Position numbers and translations under genes: made by a program
Shown: one piece after another, positions 1 to 8,262 of the stretch
How positions within the stretch are numbered: position 1 is the stretch's first letter
Layout: each line of letters begins with the position of its first letter
DNA from: Pontivivens marinum
GTDB taxonomy: Bacteria; Pseudomonadota; Alphaproteobacteria; Rhodobacterales; Rhodobacteraceae
Assembly: GCF_900231835.1 (NCBI RefSeq)
Contig: NZ_OCTN01000009.1
Span: forward strand, 36,555 to 100,554
Length of the DNA stretch: 64,000 bases
Reading direction: 5' to 3'
Notes under the pieces: generated by a model
Databases searched by the model: none
Told to the model about the DNA's origin: nothing
The model's input: the letters and a program-made list of their open reading frames with translations, nothing else

Positions 1-1
1 T

Positions 2-787
2 TCGGCGCACGCGACGCTGATTGCGGGTCTGCCTAATGCAACATTTACCGATGCGACTGGCATGGTGAACTGGCAGCGCGCGGTGAAGTCCACGCAGGAG
101 ATCACCTATATGCGCCGCGCCGCGCGTATTGTTGAGGCAATGCATCAGCGCATTCTGGAGGTGGCGGAGCCCGGCCTGCGCAAAAACCAACTGATCGCTG
201 AAATCTACCACACCGCCATCAGCGGTGCGGATGGGCAGTGGGGGGATTACCCCGCAATCGTGCCCATGGCGCCATCAGGGCTGGATGCCACTGCGCCGCA
301 TCTGACATGGGATGACCGTCCGATGAAAACGGGTGAGGCGACCTTTTTTGAAATTGCAGGCGCGCATCGGCGCTATCAATGCCCGCAATCGCGCACTCTG
401 TTTCTGGGCGAGGTGCCGCAAAAATACCGCGATGCTGAATCCGCAGTGCTAGACGCAATCTCGGCCGGGTTAGAACAGGCAAAGCCGGGCAATCAGGCGC
501 AGGATATTGCGAATGCGTTTAATGCGACACTGAACAAGGCAGGTTTCGAAAAGGACAGTCGCTGCGGCTATGCAATCGGCATCAGCTATCCACCCGATTG
601 GGGAGAGCGAACAATCTCGTTCCGGCGCGGTGATACGACCGTGTTGCAGGCGGGGATGACGTTCCACTTTATGCCGGCCCTATGGCTGGACGATGGCGGG
701 TTGGAGATTACGGAGCCTATCCTGATCACCGAAACCGGCCATGAATGTCTGTGCTCCACACCACGCGAACTCTGGGTGAAATCATGA
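2..787 (+). CDS. doeA: ectoine hydrolase DoeA, M24 family (5' partial)
   Basis: C-terminal 261 residues of an M24 (creatinase/Xaa-Pro aminopeptidase fold) protein. The frame is open back to base 2, so the ATG at 62 is internal and the true start lies outside the window. DoeA (EutD) opens the ectoine ring to N-acetyl-diaminobutyrate in the cytoplasm. The segment around residues 195-240 (GISYPPDWGERT, MTFHFMPALW, GLEITEPILIT) matches what I remember of ectoine hydrolases rather than general aminopeptidases. The stop overlaps the start of doeB (ATGA), the order known from ectoine-degradation operons, which strongly supports the call. A different M24 peptidase is unlikely in this context. Confidence 0.85.
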   Translation, partial: SAHATLIAGLPNATFTDATGMVNWQRAVKSTQEITYMRRAARIVEAMHQRILEVAEPGLRKNQLIAEIYHTAISGADGQWGDYPAIVPMAPSGLDATAPHLTWDDRPMKTGEATFFEIAGAHRRYQCPQSRTLFLGEVPQKYRDAESAVLDAISAGLEQAKPGNQAQDIANAFNATLNKAGFEKDSRCGYAIGISYPPDWGERTISFRRGDTTVLQAGMTFHFMPALWLDDGGLEITEPILITETGHECLCSTPRELWVKS

Positions 788-1773
788 CCAGGAACCCCAT
801 CAGCTCGACAATCCCGCTGGACGGGCAGGGCGTGCAGCACGGCTTTCTGCGATTACCCCATAGCCGCGATGACAGCGCATGGGGCTCTGTCATGATCCCG
901 ATCACGGTGATCGCGAATGGTGAGGGGCCTACCGCGCTGATGACGGGTGCGAACCATGGTGATGAATATGAGGGGCCGATTGCGCTGCAAAGCCTCGCCG
1001 TATCATTGCAGGTGCAGGATATTACGGGGCGGGTGATTATCCTGCCGATGATGAATATGCCTGCCTTTGCTGCGGGGACGCGATGCTCGCCGGTCGATGG
1101 CGCCAATATGAATCGCAGCTTTCCGGGGAGGCCGGATGGCCCGGTTACGCAGAAGATTTGCCATTATATCGCGACGGAACTGGTGCCGCTGGCGGATATC
1201 GTGTTGGATTTTCATTCGGGCGGACGAACGCTGGATTTCCTGCCCTTTGCTGCGGCTCATATCCTGCCGGACAAGGCGCAGGAGGTCGCCTGCATGGCCG
1301 CGATGCAGGCCTTTAACGCGCCCTATTCCGCACGGATGCTGGAAATCGACAATGTCGGCATGTTCGATACGGAGGTGGAGAGCCAAGGCAAGGTGTTTGT
1401 CACAACCGAGCTGGGCGGCGCAGGTACCGCAACAGCCTATAGCGTGGCGGTTGCGAATAAGGGCATTCGCAATCTGTTGATCCATGCCGGTATTCTGGCG
1501 GGGCAGGTGCAGTTGGATCCAACCATTCAGCTGGATATGCCCGACGATCGCTGCTTTGTTTTTGCAGAGACGGCTGGGCTGGTCGAATACCTCGTCGATA
1601 TGGGGGATACGGTGGCCAAGGGGCAGGCGATAGCGCGCATTTGGCGTGCAGACCGAACGGGTGAGGCACCGCATGTTTGCTATGCTGGGCTGGATGGTAT
1701 CCTGACGGCGCGCCACAGTCCGGGCTTGATCAAGGTGGGTGATTTTGTCGGTCTAGTGGCTGTGGTCGTCTGA
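784..1773 (+). CDS. doeB: N-acetyl-diaminobutyrate deacetylase DoeB
   Basis: 329-residue member of the succinylglutamate desuccinylase/aspartoacylase (AstE/AspA) zinc-hydrolase family. DoeB (EutE) removes acetate from N-acetyl-L-2,4-diaminobutyrate, the product of DoeA. Zinc-site motifs are visible: NHGDEYEGP near residue 56 supplies His and Glu, and DFHSGG near residue 143 supplies the second His. I start it at ATG 784, which overlaps the doeA stop (ATGA) and gives the family N-terminus TRNPISSTI; an in-frame GTG at 745 would add 13 unrelated residues. It is followed after 4 bases by the convergent gluconokinase gene, so the ectoine operon ends here. Confidence 0.87.
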   Translation: MTRNPISSTIPLDGQGVQHGFLRLPHSRDDSAWGSVMIPITVIANGEGPTALMTGANHGDEYEGPIALQSLAVSLQVQDITGRVIILPMMNMPAFAAGTRCSPVDGANMNRSFPGRPDGPVTQKICHYIATELVPLADIVLDFHSGGRTLDFLPFAAAHILPDKAQEVACMAAMQAFNAPYSARMLEIDNVGMFDTEVESQGKVFVTTELGGAGTATAYSVAVANKGIRNLLIHAGILAGQVQLDPTIQLDMPDDRCFVFAETAGLVEYLVDMGDTVAKGQAIARIWRADRTGEAPHVCYAGLDGILTARHSPGLIKVGDFVGLVAVVV

Positions 1774-1777
1774 TAGT

Positions 1778-2269
1778 TCAGCCGTTTATCTGCGTTAATA
1801 TTTGCGCGACCACCACGTCAAAGGGCTGGTCGATATCGACCGTGATTGCGCGCTCATCCTGTGATGGCTGCTGCAAGGCGGCGAACTGGCTGTCGAGTAA
1901 GGATAGCGGCATGAAATGATCGGTGCGCGCGGCCATACGGCTCTCGATCACCTGCCGTGTGCCGGATAGGTGCAGAAACGTAACCTGCTGGCCAGCAGCC
2001 CGCCGGATGATATCGCGGTAACGACGCTTTAACGCGGAGCAGGCGATAACGGTCACATCCTGTTGCATGCATAGGGTCTGGCCGATCTGTTCCAGCCACG
2101 GCGCACGGTCGGCATCAGTCAAAGGCTGCCCCTGCGCCATCTTGGCAATGTTTTGCGGCGGGTGCAGGTCGTCACCATCAATGAACTGCCCACCCAGCGC
2201 ATGGGCCACGGCGGTTCCGACAGATGATTTTCCGCATCCCGATACGCCCATCACCACATAATTTTGCAT
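1778..2269 (-). CDS. gntK: gluconokinase (thermoresistant type)
   Basis: 163-residue cytoplasmic kinase that phosphorylates D-gluconate to 6-phosphogluconate for the Entner-Doudoroff or pentose phosphate route. The P-loop GVSGCGKSS is at residues 7-15, followed by the DGDDLHPPQN substrate-region motif and ACSALKRRYRD, both typical of GntK. The length is normal for the family. The start at 2269 (MQNYVVMG) is preferred over an upstream in-frame ATG at 2308, which would add 13 residues not seen in the family. It is a single gene, convergent with doeB and divergent from the peptide transporter. No gluconate transporter or dehydratase is nearby. Confidence 0.88.
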   Translation of the reverse strand: MQNYVVMGVSGCGKSSVGTAVAHALGGQFIDGDDLHPPQNIAKMAQGQPLTDADRAPWLEQIGQTLCMQQDVTVIACSALKRRYRDIIRRAAGQQVTFLHLSGTRQVIESRMAARTDHFMPLSLLDSQFAALQQPSQDERAITVDIDQPFDVVVAQILTQING

Positions 2270-2302
2270 CAAACCACTCCAGCCTGTCATTTGTTCGCAG
2301 AA

Positions 2303-2340
2303 ATCCAAGCGCTTTGATTTTTCCGCTCACGTTTCCGTGA
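2303..2340. promoter_or_regulatory. possible operator palindromes in gntK/peptide ABC intergenic region
   Basis: Two short symmetric elements lie upstream of gntK. AAGCGCTT (2307-2314) has the central CG symmetry common in LacI-family operators. TCACG-4-CGTGA (2327-2340) is a spaced inverted repeat. Their position between divergent genes suggests regulator binding, but no regulator gene is adjacent, so this is inference only. Confidence 0.25.
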
Positions 2341-2377
2341 ATTTCCGCGTGCATCTGTGTTGTTTTGCCATACTCGC

Positions 2378-2405
2378 TTGACGATTTGGCGCGCGAACGT
2401 ACACC
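2378..2405 (+). promoter_or_regulatory. possible sigma-70 type promoter of peptide ABC operon
   Basis: TTGACG at 2378-2383 is a good -35 match. Sixteen bases later TACACC is a weak -10. It lies 37-64 bases upstream of the binding-protein ATG. Only the -35 is convincing. Confidence 0.3.
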
Positions 2406-2441
2406 TTGCCGTAATCATACAGAGATATATGGAGTTGGATC

Positions 2442-4022
2442 ATGAAACTTGCACATCTGTTGCGCAGCACCGCGCTGGCAGGGATTGTGGTTCTGGGCGG
2501 TACAGCCGCACAGGCCGAGACATTCCGCTGGGCGTCCACAACTGATCCGCAGACGATGGACCCTCACGCCGTGAACGCGGCGCCTGTGCTGTCCTTCCTC
2601 AACAATATCTACGAGGGCCTTGTACGCCGCAATCAGGGCATGGCGATTGAGCCTTCGCTGGCCGCGTCGTGGGAGCAGCTTGAGGGCGAAAACGGCTGGC
2701 GCTTTAACCTGCGTCAGGGCGTAACGTTTCAGGACGGGTCCGATTTCACCGCCGAGGACGTAATGTTCTCGTATGAGCGCGCCTCCTCCGAAGCATCCGA
2801 CGTGCGTTCGTGGTTCGCACCTGTGACCGAGGTTCGCGTTGTTGACGAGTTCACTATCGATTTCGTGACGAACGCGCCGAACCCGCTGTTCCCGGATTCC
2901 ATCGCGAACTTCCTGATCCTCGACAGCGGCTGGGCTGCGGCAAATGGTGCTGAGCTGCCCGCACGCGATTCCGAGAATTTCGCAACGCGTGAGGCAAACG
3001 GCACTGGTCCGTTCATGCTGTCCTCGCGCGATCCGGGCGTGCGCACGACTCTCGCGCCGTTTGACGGCTGGTGGGATGAGGCGCAGGGCAATGTGACCGA
3101 GGCTATCTTCACGCCAATCGGAAACTCCTCCACCGGTCTGGCCGCGCTGTTATCCGGTGAGATCGACTTCATCGAACCGATCCCATTGCAGGATGTTGGT
3201 CAGGTTGAGGGCCGAGACGGCTTTAAGGTGATCGAGGGCGAAGAAACCCGCGTCATCATGTTCGGTTTCGGCCATGAGCATGAAGCACTGCTGTATTCGT
3301 CCGAGACGGAGGGCACCAACCCGTTCACCGATCCACGGGTTCGCCTTGCTGCTGCACACGCACTGAACATGGACGCAATCGACCGCGTTGTTATGCGTGG
3401 CAAGATCGAAGCGGCCAGCCAGTTGGTGCCTGCGGGCATCTCCGGCTTCTCCGAGGCGAATGCCGAGCGTCCCGCATATGATCCTGATCGTGCGCGTGAG
3501 CTGCTGGCCGAGGCTGGCTATCCTGATGGGTTCTCCTTTGGCCTGAAATGCACCAATGACCGCTACATCAACGACGAGGCGCTGTGCCGTGCCGCGTCCT
3601 CGATGTTCGCGGCTGTTGGTCTGGATGCAGAGCTGACCTCGGTTCCGGTTCGGAACTATTGGGAGCAACTGCGCGCCGATGATTTCGATATGTACCTGCT
3701 GGGCTGGTCCCCGGGCACATTCGATGCAGAGCACCCCATCCGCTTCCTGCTGCACAGTCAGGATGATGAGGCCCGTCTGGGTTCGTGGAACTTCGGCAAC
3801 TACAGCAACGCCCGCGTTGATGAATTGCTGCCACAGATCCAGCAGGAACTGGACCCAGCCACCCGTCAGACGCTGATTGACGAACTGGTTGCGATCTCGC
3901 AGGAGGAAGTCGCGTATATTCCTCTGTACACACAGCCTCTGATCTGGGCTGCGAAGGAAAATATCGACCTGACACAGCGGGCCGATAACTTCTTCATGTT
4001 GCGCTGGGTCAGCGTAAACTGA
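2442..4022 (+). CDS. peptide-type ABC transporter substrate-binding protein
   Basis: 526-residue periplasmic binding protein of the SBP_bac_5 (DppA/OppA) family. A Sec signal peptide covers about residues 1-26 (hydrophobic core followed by AQA-E). The mature start ETFRWASTTDPQTMDPH and the NNIYEGLVRR, WRFNLRQGVTFQDGS and AEDVMFSYERA motifs are standard for the family. It should capture oligopeptides or another family ligand (nickel, opines, sugars are alternatives) and deliver it to the permeases that follow after 19 bases. Purine-rich GGAG precedes ATG 2442. The ligand cannot be read from sequence; proximity to the ectoine genes is not evidence that ectoine is the substrate. Confidence 0.9.
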   Translation: MKLAHLLRSTALAGIVVLGGTAAQAETFRWASTTDPQTMDPHAVNAAPVLSFLNNIYEGLVRRNQGMAIEPSLAASWEQLEGENGWRFNLRQGVTFQDGSDFTAEDVMFSYERASSEASDVRSWFAPVTEVRVVDEFTIDFVTNAPNPLFPDSIANFLILDSGWAAANGAELPARDSENFATREANGTGPFMLSSRDPGVRTTLAPFDGWWDEAQGNVTEAIFTPIGNSSTGLAALLSGEIDFIEPIPLQDVGQVEGRDGFKVIEGEETRVIMFGFGHEHEALLYSSETEGTNPFTDPRVRLAAAHALNMDAIDRVVMRGKIEAASQLVPAGISGFSEANAERPAYDPDRARELLAEAGYPDGFSFGLKCTNDRYINDEALCRAASSMFAAVGLDAELTSVPVRNYWEQLRADDFDMYLLGWSPGTFDAEHPIRFLLHSQDDEARLGSWNFGNYSNARVDELLPQIQQELDPATRQTLIDELVAISQEEVAYIPLYTQPLIWAAKENIDLTQRADNFFMLRWVSVN

Positions 4023-4041
4023 TCGAAGGACAGGAACGGCG

Positions 4042-5016
4042 ATGGTCTATTTTATCCTGAAGCGGCTATTTCAGTCGATTTTCGTAATGTTGGCTGTCGC
4101 CTTCCTGTCATTCTCGCTGTTCCGGTTCGTTGGTGATCCGGTCAGCCAGATGACCGGTGTGGAAACCACGGTCGAGGATCGTGAGCGATTGCGTGAGGAA
4201 CTGGGCCTGAACGACCCGTTCTTGTTCCAGTTCGCGCGTTTCACCGGTGATCTGCTACAGGGCGATTTCGGCTATTCCTACCGCACGCGGCAACCCGTGG
4301 CGGAGATGATCGCGGACCGTATTCCCGCGACGTTGGAGCTGGGAACAGTCGCGCTTATCATTTCACTACTCGTCGGGATTCCGGCGGGTGTGTATACCGC
4401 GCTGAACCCCCGAGGGTTCGTGACGCAATCGATATTGCTCACGACATTGGTGGGCGTTTCGATCCCGACCTTTGTTATTGGAATTATGCTGATCTTTCTG
4501 TTCGGGGTACAGCTTGGCTGGCTACCGACCTTTGGTCGTGGTGGCACGGTGCAAATAGGCGGCTGGACCTCGTCCCTGTTCACGGTTGAGGGCTGGCGCG
4601 CGCTGATCCTGCCCGCGTTCACACTGGGCGTGTACCAGTTGACGTTGACTATGCGGTTGGTGCGGGCGGAGATGATGGAGGTCATGCGCTCCGACTACAT
4701 CCTGTTCGCGACTGCGCGTGGTATCCCATGGCGGAGGCTGCATTTCCGGCACGCGCTGGCAAATACGATGGTGCCGGTTATTACCATTATCGGCCTGCAA
4801 TTTGGCGGTGTTATCGCGTTTTCAATCGTGACCGAGAGCGTTTTTCAGTGGCCCGGCATGGGCCTGCTGTTTCTGGAATCCATCCGGTTCGTTGATATTC
4901 CTGTGATGGGGGTTTATCTGGTCGTGATCGCGTTTTTCTTCGTTTTGGTGAACCTCGCGGTGGACCTTCTATATATTGCTATTGATCCACGCCTGCGCGT
5001 GAAGGAGGCCGCGTAA
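4042..5016 (+). CDS. peptide-type ABC transporter permease (DppB-like)
   Basis: 324-residue inner-membrane permease with about six hydrophobic helices. The N-terminal helix (FILKRLFQSIFVMLAVAFLSF) and the DPVSQ and LGLNDPFLFQF segments are typical of the DppB/OppB subunit. The cytoplasmic EAA-like coupling loop is at about residues 213-235 (SDYILFATARGIPWRRL). It forms a heterodimer with the next gene's product, whose ATG lies exactly in the stop of this gene (TAATG), implying coupled translation. Part of a four-gene operon 2442-7606. Confidence 0.92.
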   Translation: MVYFILKRLFQSIFVMLAVAFLSFSLFRFVGDPVSQMTGVETTVEDRERLREELGLNDPFLFQFARFTGDLLQGDFGYSYRTRQPVAEMIADRIPATLELGTVALIISLLVGIPAGVYTALNPRGFVTQSILLTTLVGVSIPTFVIGIMLIFLFGVQLGWLPTFGRGGTVQIGGWTSSLFTVEGWRALILPAFTLGVYQLTLTMRLVRAEMMEVMRSDYILFATARGIPWRRLHFRHALANTMVPVITIIGLQFGGVIAFSIVTESVFQWPGMGLLFLESIRFVDIPVMGVYLVVIAFFFVLVNLAVDLLYIAIDPRLRVKEAA

Positions 5017-5921
5017 TGCTGGCACGTTTCTGGCACAGCGATGGCTTCTGGATGTTGCGGCGCAGCCCGGCGGCGATGATCGCCGGCTTGGTCGCCTTTC
5101 TGGTTATCGCAGGTGCGGTTTTCGCACCGTGGATCGCCTCGACCGACCCCTATGATTTGGCGTCGTTCAGCCTGATGGACGGCCTGTTGCCGCCTGTTTG
5201 GCAGGATGGCGGCATGGCGCAATTCCCGCTGGGTACGGATGATCAGGGGCGGGATATGATCTCGGCCATTTTGTACGGGGCACGACTGTCCCTGCTGATC
5301 GGACTGATGGCGATGGTTATCGCGACCGTTCTGGGTGTTGGACTTGGGTTGGCCGCTGGCTATTACGGTGGGCGGTTTGATGCCATCGTGATGCGGATTG
5401 CGGATGTGCAATTAGCGCTGCCCGCGATCCTGACGGCGCTGTTGATCGACGGCATAGCACGCGGTGTTTTACCGTCCGAGATGCATGGCGATGTGCGGGT
5501 TGCGGTCCTGACCTTGGCCATTGCGCTGTCGCTATGGGTGAATTTTGCGCGTACGGCGCGGGCCTCTACCTTTGTCGAGCGGAACAAGGAATATGTGCAG
5601 GCGGCGATGATCATGGGGCAGCATCCACTGCGCGTGATGTTTCGCCATATCCTGCCCAATATCCTTGGACCGCTGCTGGTGATTATGACGGTCGATCTGG
5701 CCTCGGCTATTTTGCTGGAGGCGACGCTGAGCTTTCTGGGCATTGGCCTGCCGGCGGATAGCCCCTCGCTCGGCACTTTGATCCGTATCGGTATGCAGTT
5801 CCTGCTGTCCGGTGAGTGGTGGATTTTGTGGGTGCCAACCCTGTTCCTGATTGCGTTGGTTGTCAGCATTAACCTGCTAGGCGACTTCCTGCGCGATGTC
5901 TTTAATCCGAGGCTGCACTAA
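5016..5921 (+). CDS. peptide-type ABC transporter permease (DppC-like)
   Basis: 301-residue second membrane subunit of the peptide-type importer. It has the DppC N-terminal extension with one helix, the LGTDDQGRDM segment (about residues 71-80) diagnostic of DppC/OppC proteins, and a coupling loop EYVQAAMIMGQHPLRVMFRHILPN (about residues 192-215). The start overlaps the upstream stop, and its own stop overlaps the ATP-binding gene start (TAATG at 5921), so the three membrane-complex genes are translationally coupled. Confidence 0.92.
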   Translation: MLARFWHSDGFWMLRRSPAAMIAGLVAFLVIAGAVFAPWIASTDPYDLASFSLMDGLLPPVWQDGGMAQFPLGTDDQGRDMISAILYGARLSLLIGLMAMVIATVLGVGLGLAAGYYGGRFDAIVMRIADVQLALPAILTALLIDGIARGVLPSEMHGDVRVAVLTLAIALSLWVNFARTARASTFVERNKEYVQAAMIMGQHPLRVMFRHILPNILGPLLVIMTVDLASAILLEATLSFLGIGLPADSPSLGTLIRIGMQFLLSGEWWILWVPTLFLIALVVSINLLGDFLRDVFNPRLH

Positions 5922-7606
5922 TGCTCGATGTTCAGGGGCTTACGGTCCGTTTTCCCAGCAGGCATGGCGATTTCACCGCGATTGAGGGGGTGTCCCTATC
6001 CGTGAATCCGGGGGAAATTCACGGACTGGTCGGGGAAAGCGGCGCCGGAAAATCAACGATCGGCGCGGCGGTGATCGGCCTGCTGCAACCTCCCGGCTAT
6101 ATTGCTGAGGGCACCATGACCCTAGGCGATGTGGATCTGCGAAATCTAACCGCAGCACAGGCGCATCAGATGCGCGGTGCGCGGATCTCGATGATTTTTC
6201 AGGATCCACAGACCAGCCTGAACCCGTTGATGACGGTTGAGGATCAGTTGATCGAAACCATTCAGGCGCATGAGGATATCTCCACCTCCGATGCACGCAC
6301 ACGCGCGATTGAGCTGTTGGAGGAAATCGGGATCAAGCAGGCCGCCACCCGCATCAAGGCCTATCCGCACCAGTTCTCGGGCGGTATGCGGCAACGGGTC
6401 GTGATCGCATTGGCGCTGTGTACAAATCCAGAGTTGATTATCGCGGACGAACCGACCACTGCGCTGGATGTCGCTGTGCAATCGCAGGTGTTGGACCTGA
6501 TCAAGCGGTTGGCACAAACGCGGGGCATCGGCTTCATCCTGATCACCCATGATATCGGCGTTATCGCACAAATCACGGATAACGTGACAGTTCTGCGTGG
6601 TGGTAAGGTCATGGAACACGGCCCGACAGAGCGTGTTTTGCGCGCGCCCGAACACCCCTATACCAAGGCGCTGATGGACGCTGTTCCGCGCCTTGATAAA
6701 CGGGTTGAGCGGTTCTTGGTGCCTGAAAGCGATGTGGTAAAAGTTGCCTCACCTGCGGGCCTCACCGGAGCAGATGCCGAGGCATGGTTGCTGGACGGAG
6801 TGCAGCAGGGCGGTGCCGATCTGGAAATGAAGGACGTGACCGTTCGTTTCGCGGGCACCCGTACCAGCTTGTGGACCAAGCCTGAACCCTTCGTCGCATT
6901 GGATTCCGTTTCTATGCAGGTCCGACCGGGCACGGTGATGGGACTGGTCGGTGAAAGCGGATCGGGCAAATCCACGATGGCCAAGGTCATTACCGGCCTT
7001 GTCAGTCCGGCTGAGGGGCAAATGACCCTCGCGGGTGACCCCTTGCCCGCGGCAAAACAGCGCCCGCGCGATCATGTGTCACGGCGCCTGATCCAGATGG
7101 TGTTTCAGGACCCGTATTCCAGCCTGAACGCCCGCCACCGCATCGGCGAAATCCTGTCCGAGCCATTGTGGCTATACGGGTTGGAGCCTGATGCCGCACG
7201 CCGTCGGCAGATTTCAGCGGCGATGCTGGATTTGGTGGGGCTCAGCGCGGATTCCATCGACCGTTACCCGCATCAGTTTTCCGGCGGACAGCGGCAGCGG
7301 ATCGCGGTGGCGCGGGCCTTGCTGGCGCGGCCGAGATTCCTGATCTGTGATGAACCGACCAGCGCGCTGGATGTCTCGATTCAGGCGCAGGTGCTGAACT
7401 TGCTCAAGGATCTACAGGCACGGTTCGGGCTGACGATTCTGTTCATCAGCCATAACCTGGCGGTCGTGCGGCAAATGTCGGATGACATCACTGTGCTGCG
7501 AAATGGCAAAGTGGTTGAGGCGCAGCGATCCGAGGCATTCTTTACCGCGCCCAAGGCTGATTACGCCCGTGAGCTGCTGCAATTGACGCCCGCAATCACC
7601 TTTTAA
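5921..7606 (+). CDS. peptide-type ABC transporter fused dual ATP-binding protein
   Basis: 561-residue protein carrying two complete ABC ATPase domains, the DppD-DppF fusion arrangement seen in GsiA and YejF. Domain 1: Walker A GESGAGKST near residue 39, signature FSGGMRQRV, Walker B LIIADEPT. Domain 2: Walker A GESGSGKST near residue 345, signature FSGGQRQRI, Walker B LICDEPTSALD. An oligopeptide-type C-terminal extension follows each domain (EHPYTKALMDAVP after the first). It powers import through the two permeases upstream. The last gene of the operon; it ends 7 bases before the convergent TetR stop. Confidence 0.93.
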   Translation: MLDVQGLTVRFPSRHGDFTAIEGVSLSVNPGEIHGLVGESGAGKSTIGAAVIGLLQPPGYIAEGTMTLGDVDLRNLTAAQAHQMRGARISMIFQDPQTSLNPLMTVEDQLIETIQAHEDISTSDARTRAIELLEEIGIKQAATRIKAYPHQFSGGMRQRVVIALALCTNPELIIADEPTTALDVAVQSQVLDLIKRLAQTRGIGFILITHDIGVIAQITDNVTVLRGGKVMEHGPTERVLRAPEHPYTKALMDAVPRLDKRVERFLVPESDVVKVASPAGLTGADAEAWLLDGVQQGGADLEMKDVTVRFAGTRTSLWTKPEPFVALDSVSMQVRPGTVMGLVGESGSGKSTMAKVITGLVSPAEGQMTLAGDPLPAAKQRPRDHVSRRLIQMVFQDPYSSLNARHRIGEILSEPLWLYGLEPDAARRRQISAAMLDLVGLSADSIDRYPHQFSGGQRQRIAVARALLARPRFLICDEPTSALDVSIQAQVLNLLKDLQARFGLTILFISHNLAVVRQMSDDITVLRNGKVVEAQRSEAFFTAPKADYARELLQLTPAITF

Positions 7607-7625
7607 GAAGTAATCACCTTTTAAG
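7594..7625. repeat. tandem duplication around convergent stop codons
   Basis: The 14-mer AATCACCTTTTAAG occurs at 7594-7607 and again at 7612-7625 with an 18-base period. The first copy contains the stop of the ABC ATPase and the second contains the stop of the TetR gene on the other strand. It looks like a small local duplication. Confidence 0.8.
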
Positions 7626-8213
7626 GCTGGCCAGCAACATATCCAGTGCATCTAGGGTTCGCTGCTGCCAATTCGCCATGTCCACCAGTTCCGCCACCGC
7701 GTGTTGGCGCAGGGCGACGGCACCGTGTATCAATGACCAGACCTGCATCGCGGCGTCCTGCCGTGCTGCGCGATCTGCGTCGGGCGGCAACATTGTGGCG
7801 ATCAGCCGAACCAATGTGGCAAAGGCATCGGCTCCAACCTGCATCGCAGCCTCTGATGGGGTGTAGCTGGGGTCAGCTTCGCCAAAGATAAGGCGGTAAT
7901 GCGCTTGATACTCTTCAGCCGTGGCAAGGTAGTTCGCGGCGGCCAGACGGATGCCATCCTCACTGGAGTGCTCCACGTTCAGGCTGTTCAGTACCCGCGT
8001 AAAACCCTCAATATATAATGCGTCCAGAATGCCCTGCTTGCCCTGAAAGTGGCTGTAGATGCCTATCGTGGACACGCCGGCCTGCGCCGCGACCGCGCGC
8101 ACGCTGAGGGCACGCGCTCCTCCTTGCAAAAATAGGACCGAGGCCGCCGCGAGGATGCGTGCCTTGGCTGACGCCACGTCGTTTTGGGTTTTGTTGACAG
8201 GGTTCTGTTCCAT
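7614..8213 (-). CDS. TetR-family transcriptional regulator
   Basis: 199-residue DNA-binding repressor. The N-terminal TetR helix-turn-helix is clear at about residues 14-60: AKARILAAASVLFLQGGARALSV, VAAQAGVSTIGIYSHF, GKQGILDALY. The C-terminal domain is helical and ligand-binding, with unknown ligand. I start at 8213 (MEQNPVNK); an upstream start would run over the palindromic operator at 8223-8237. It is divergent from the FAD oxidoreductase/DUF2855 pair with only 49 bases between start codons, so it most likely represses both itself and that pair. Confidence 0.88.
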   Translation of the reverse strand: MEQNPVNKTQNDVASAKARILAAASVLFLQGGARALSVRAVAAQAGVSTIGIYSHFQGKQGILDALYIEGFTRVLNSLNVEHSSEDGIRLAAANYLATAEEYQAHYRLIFGEADPSYTPSEAAMQVGADAFATLVRLIATMLPPDADRAARQDAAMQVWSLIHGAVALRQHAVAELVDMANWQQRTLDALDMLLASLKR

Positions 8214-8222
8214 AAATACCAA

Positions 8223-8237
8223 TATAACACTGTTATA
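8223..8237. promoter_or_regulatory. perfect palindromic operator (probable TetR site)
   Basis: TATAACACTGTTATA is a perfect inverted repeat with seven bases on each side of a central C. It is centred in the 49-base gap between the TetR start (8213) and the divergent oxidoreductase start (8263), the usual place for an autoregulatory TetR operator. The symmetry is read directly; which protein binds it is inferred. Confidence 0.7.
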
Positions 8238-8262
8238 GCTATTGAGGCAAGTTAGGGCGCAG

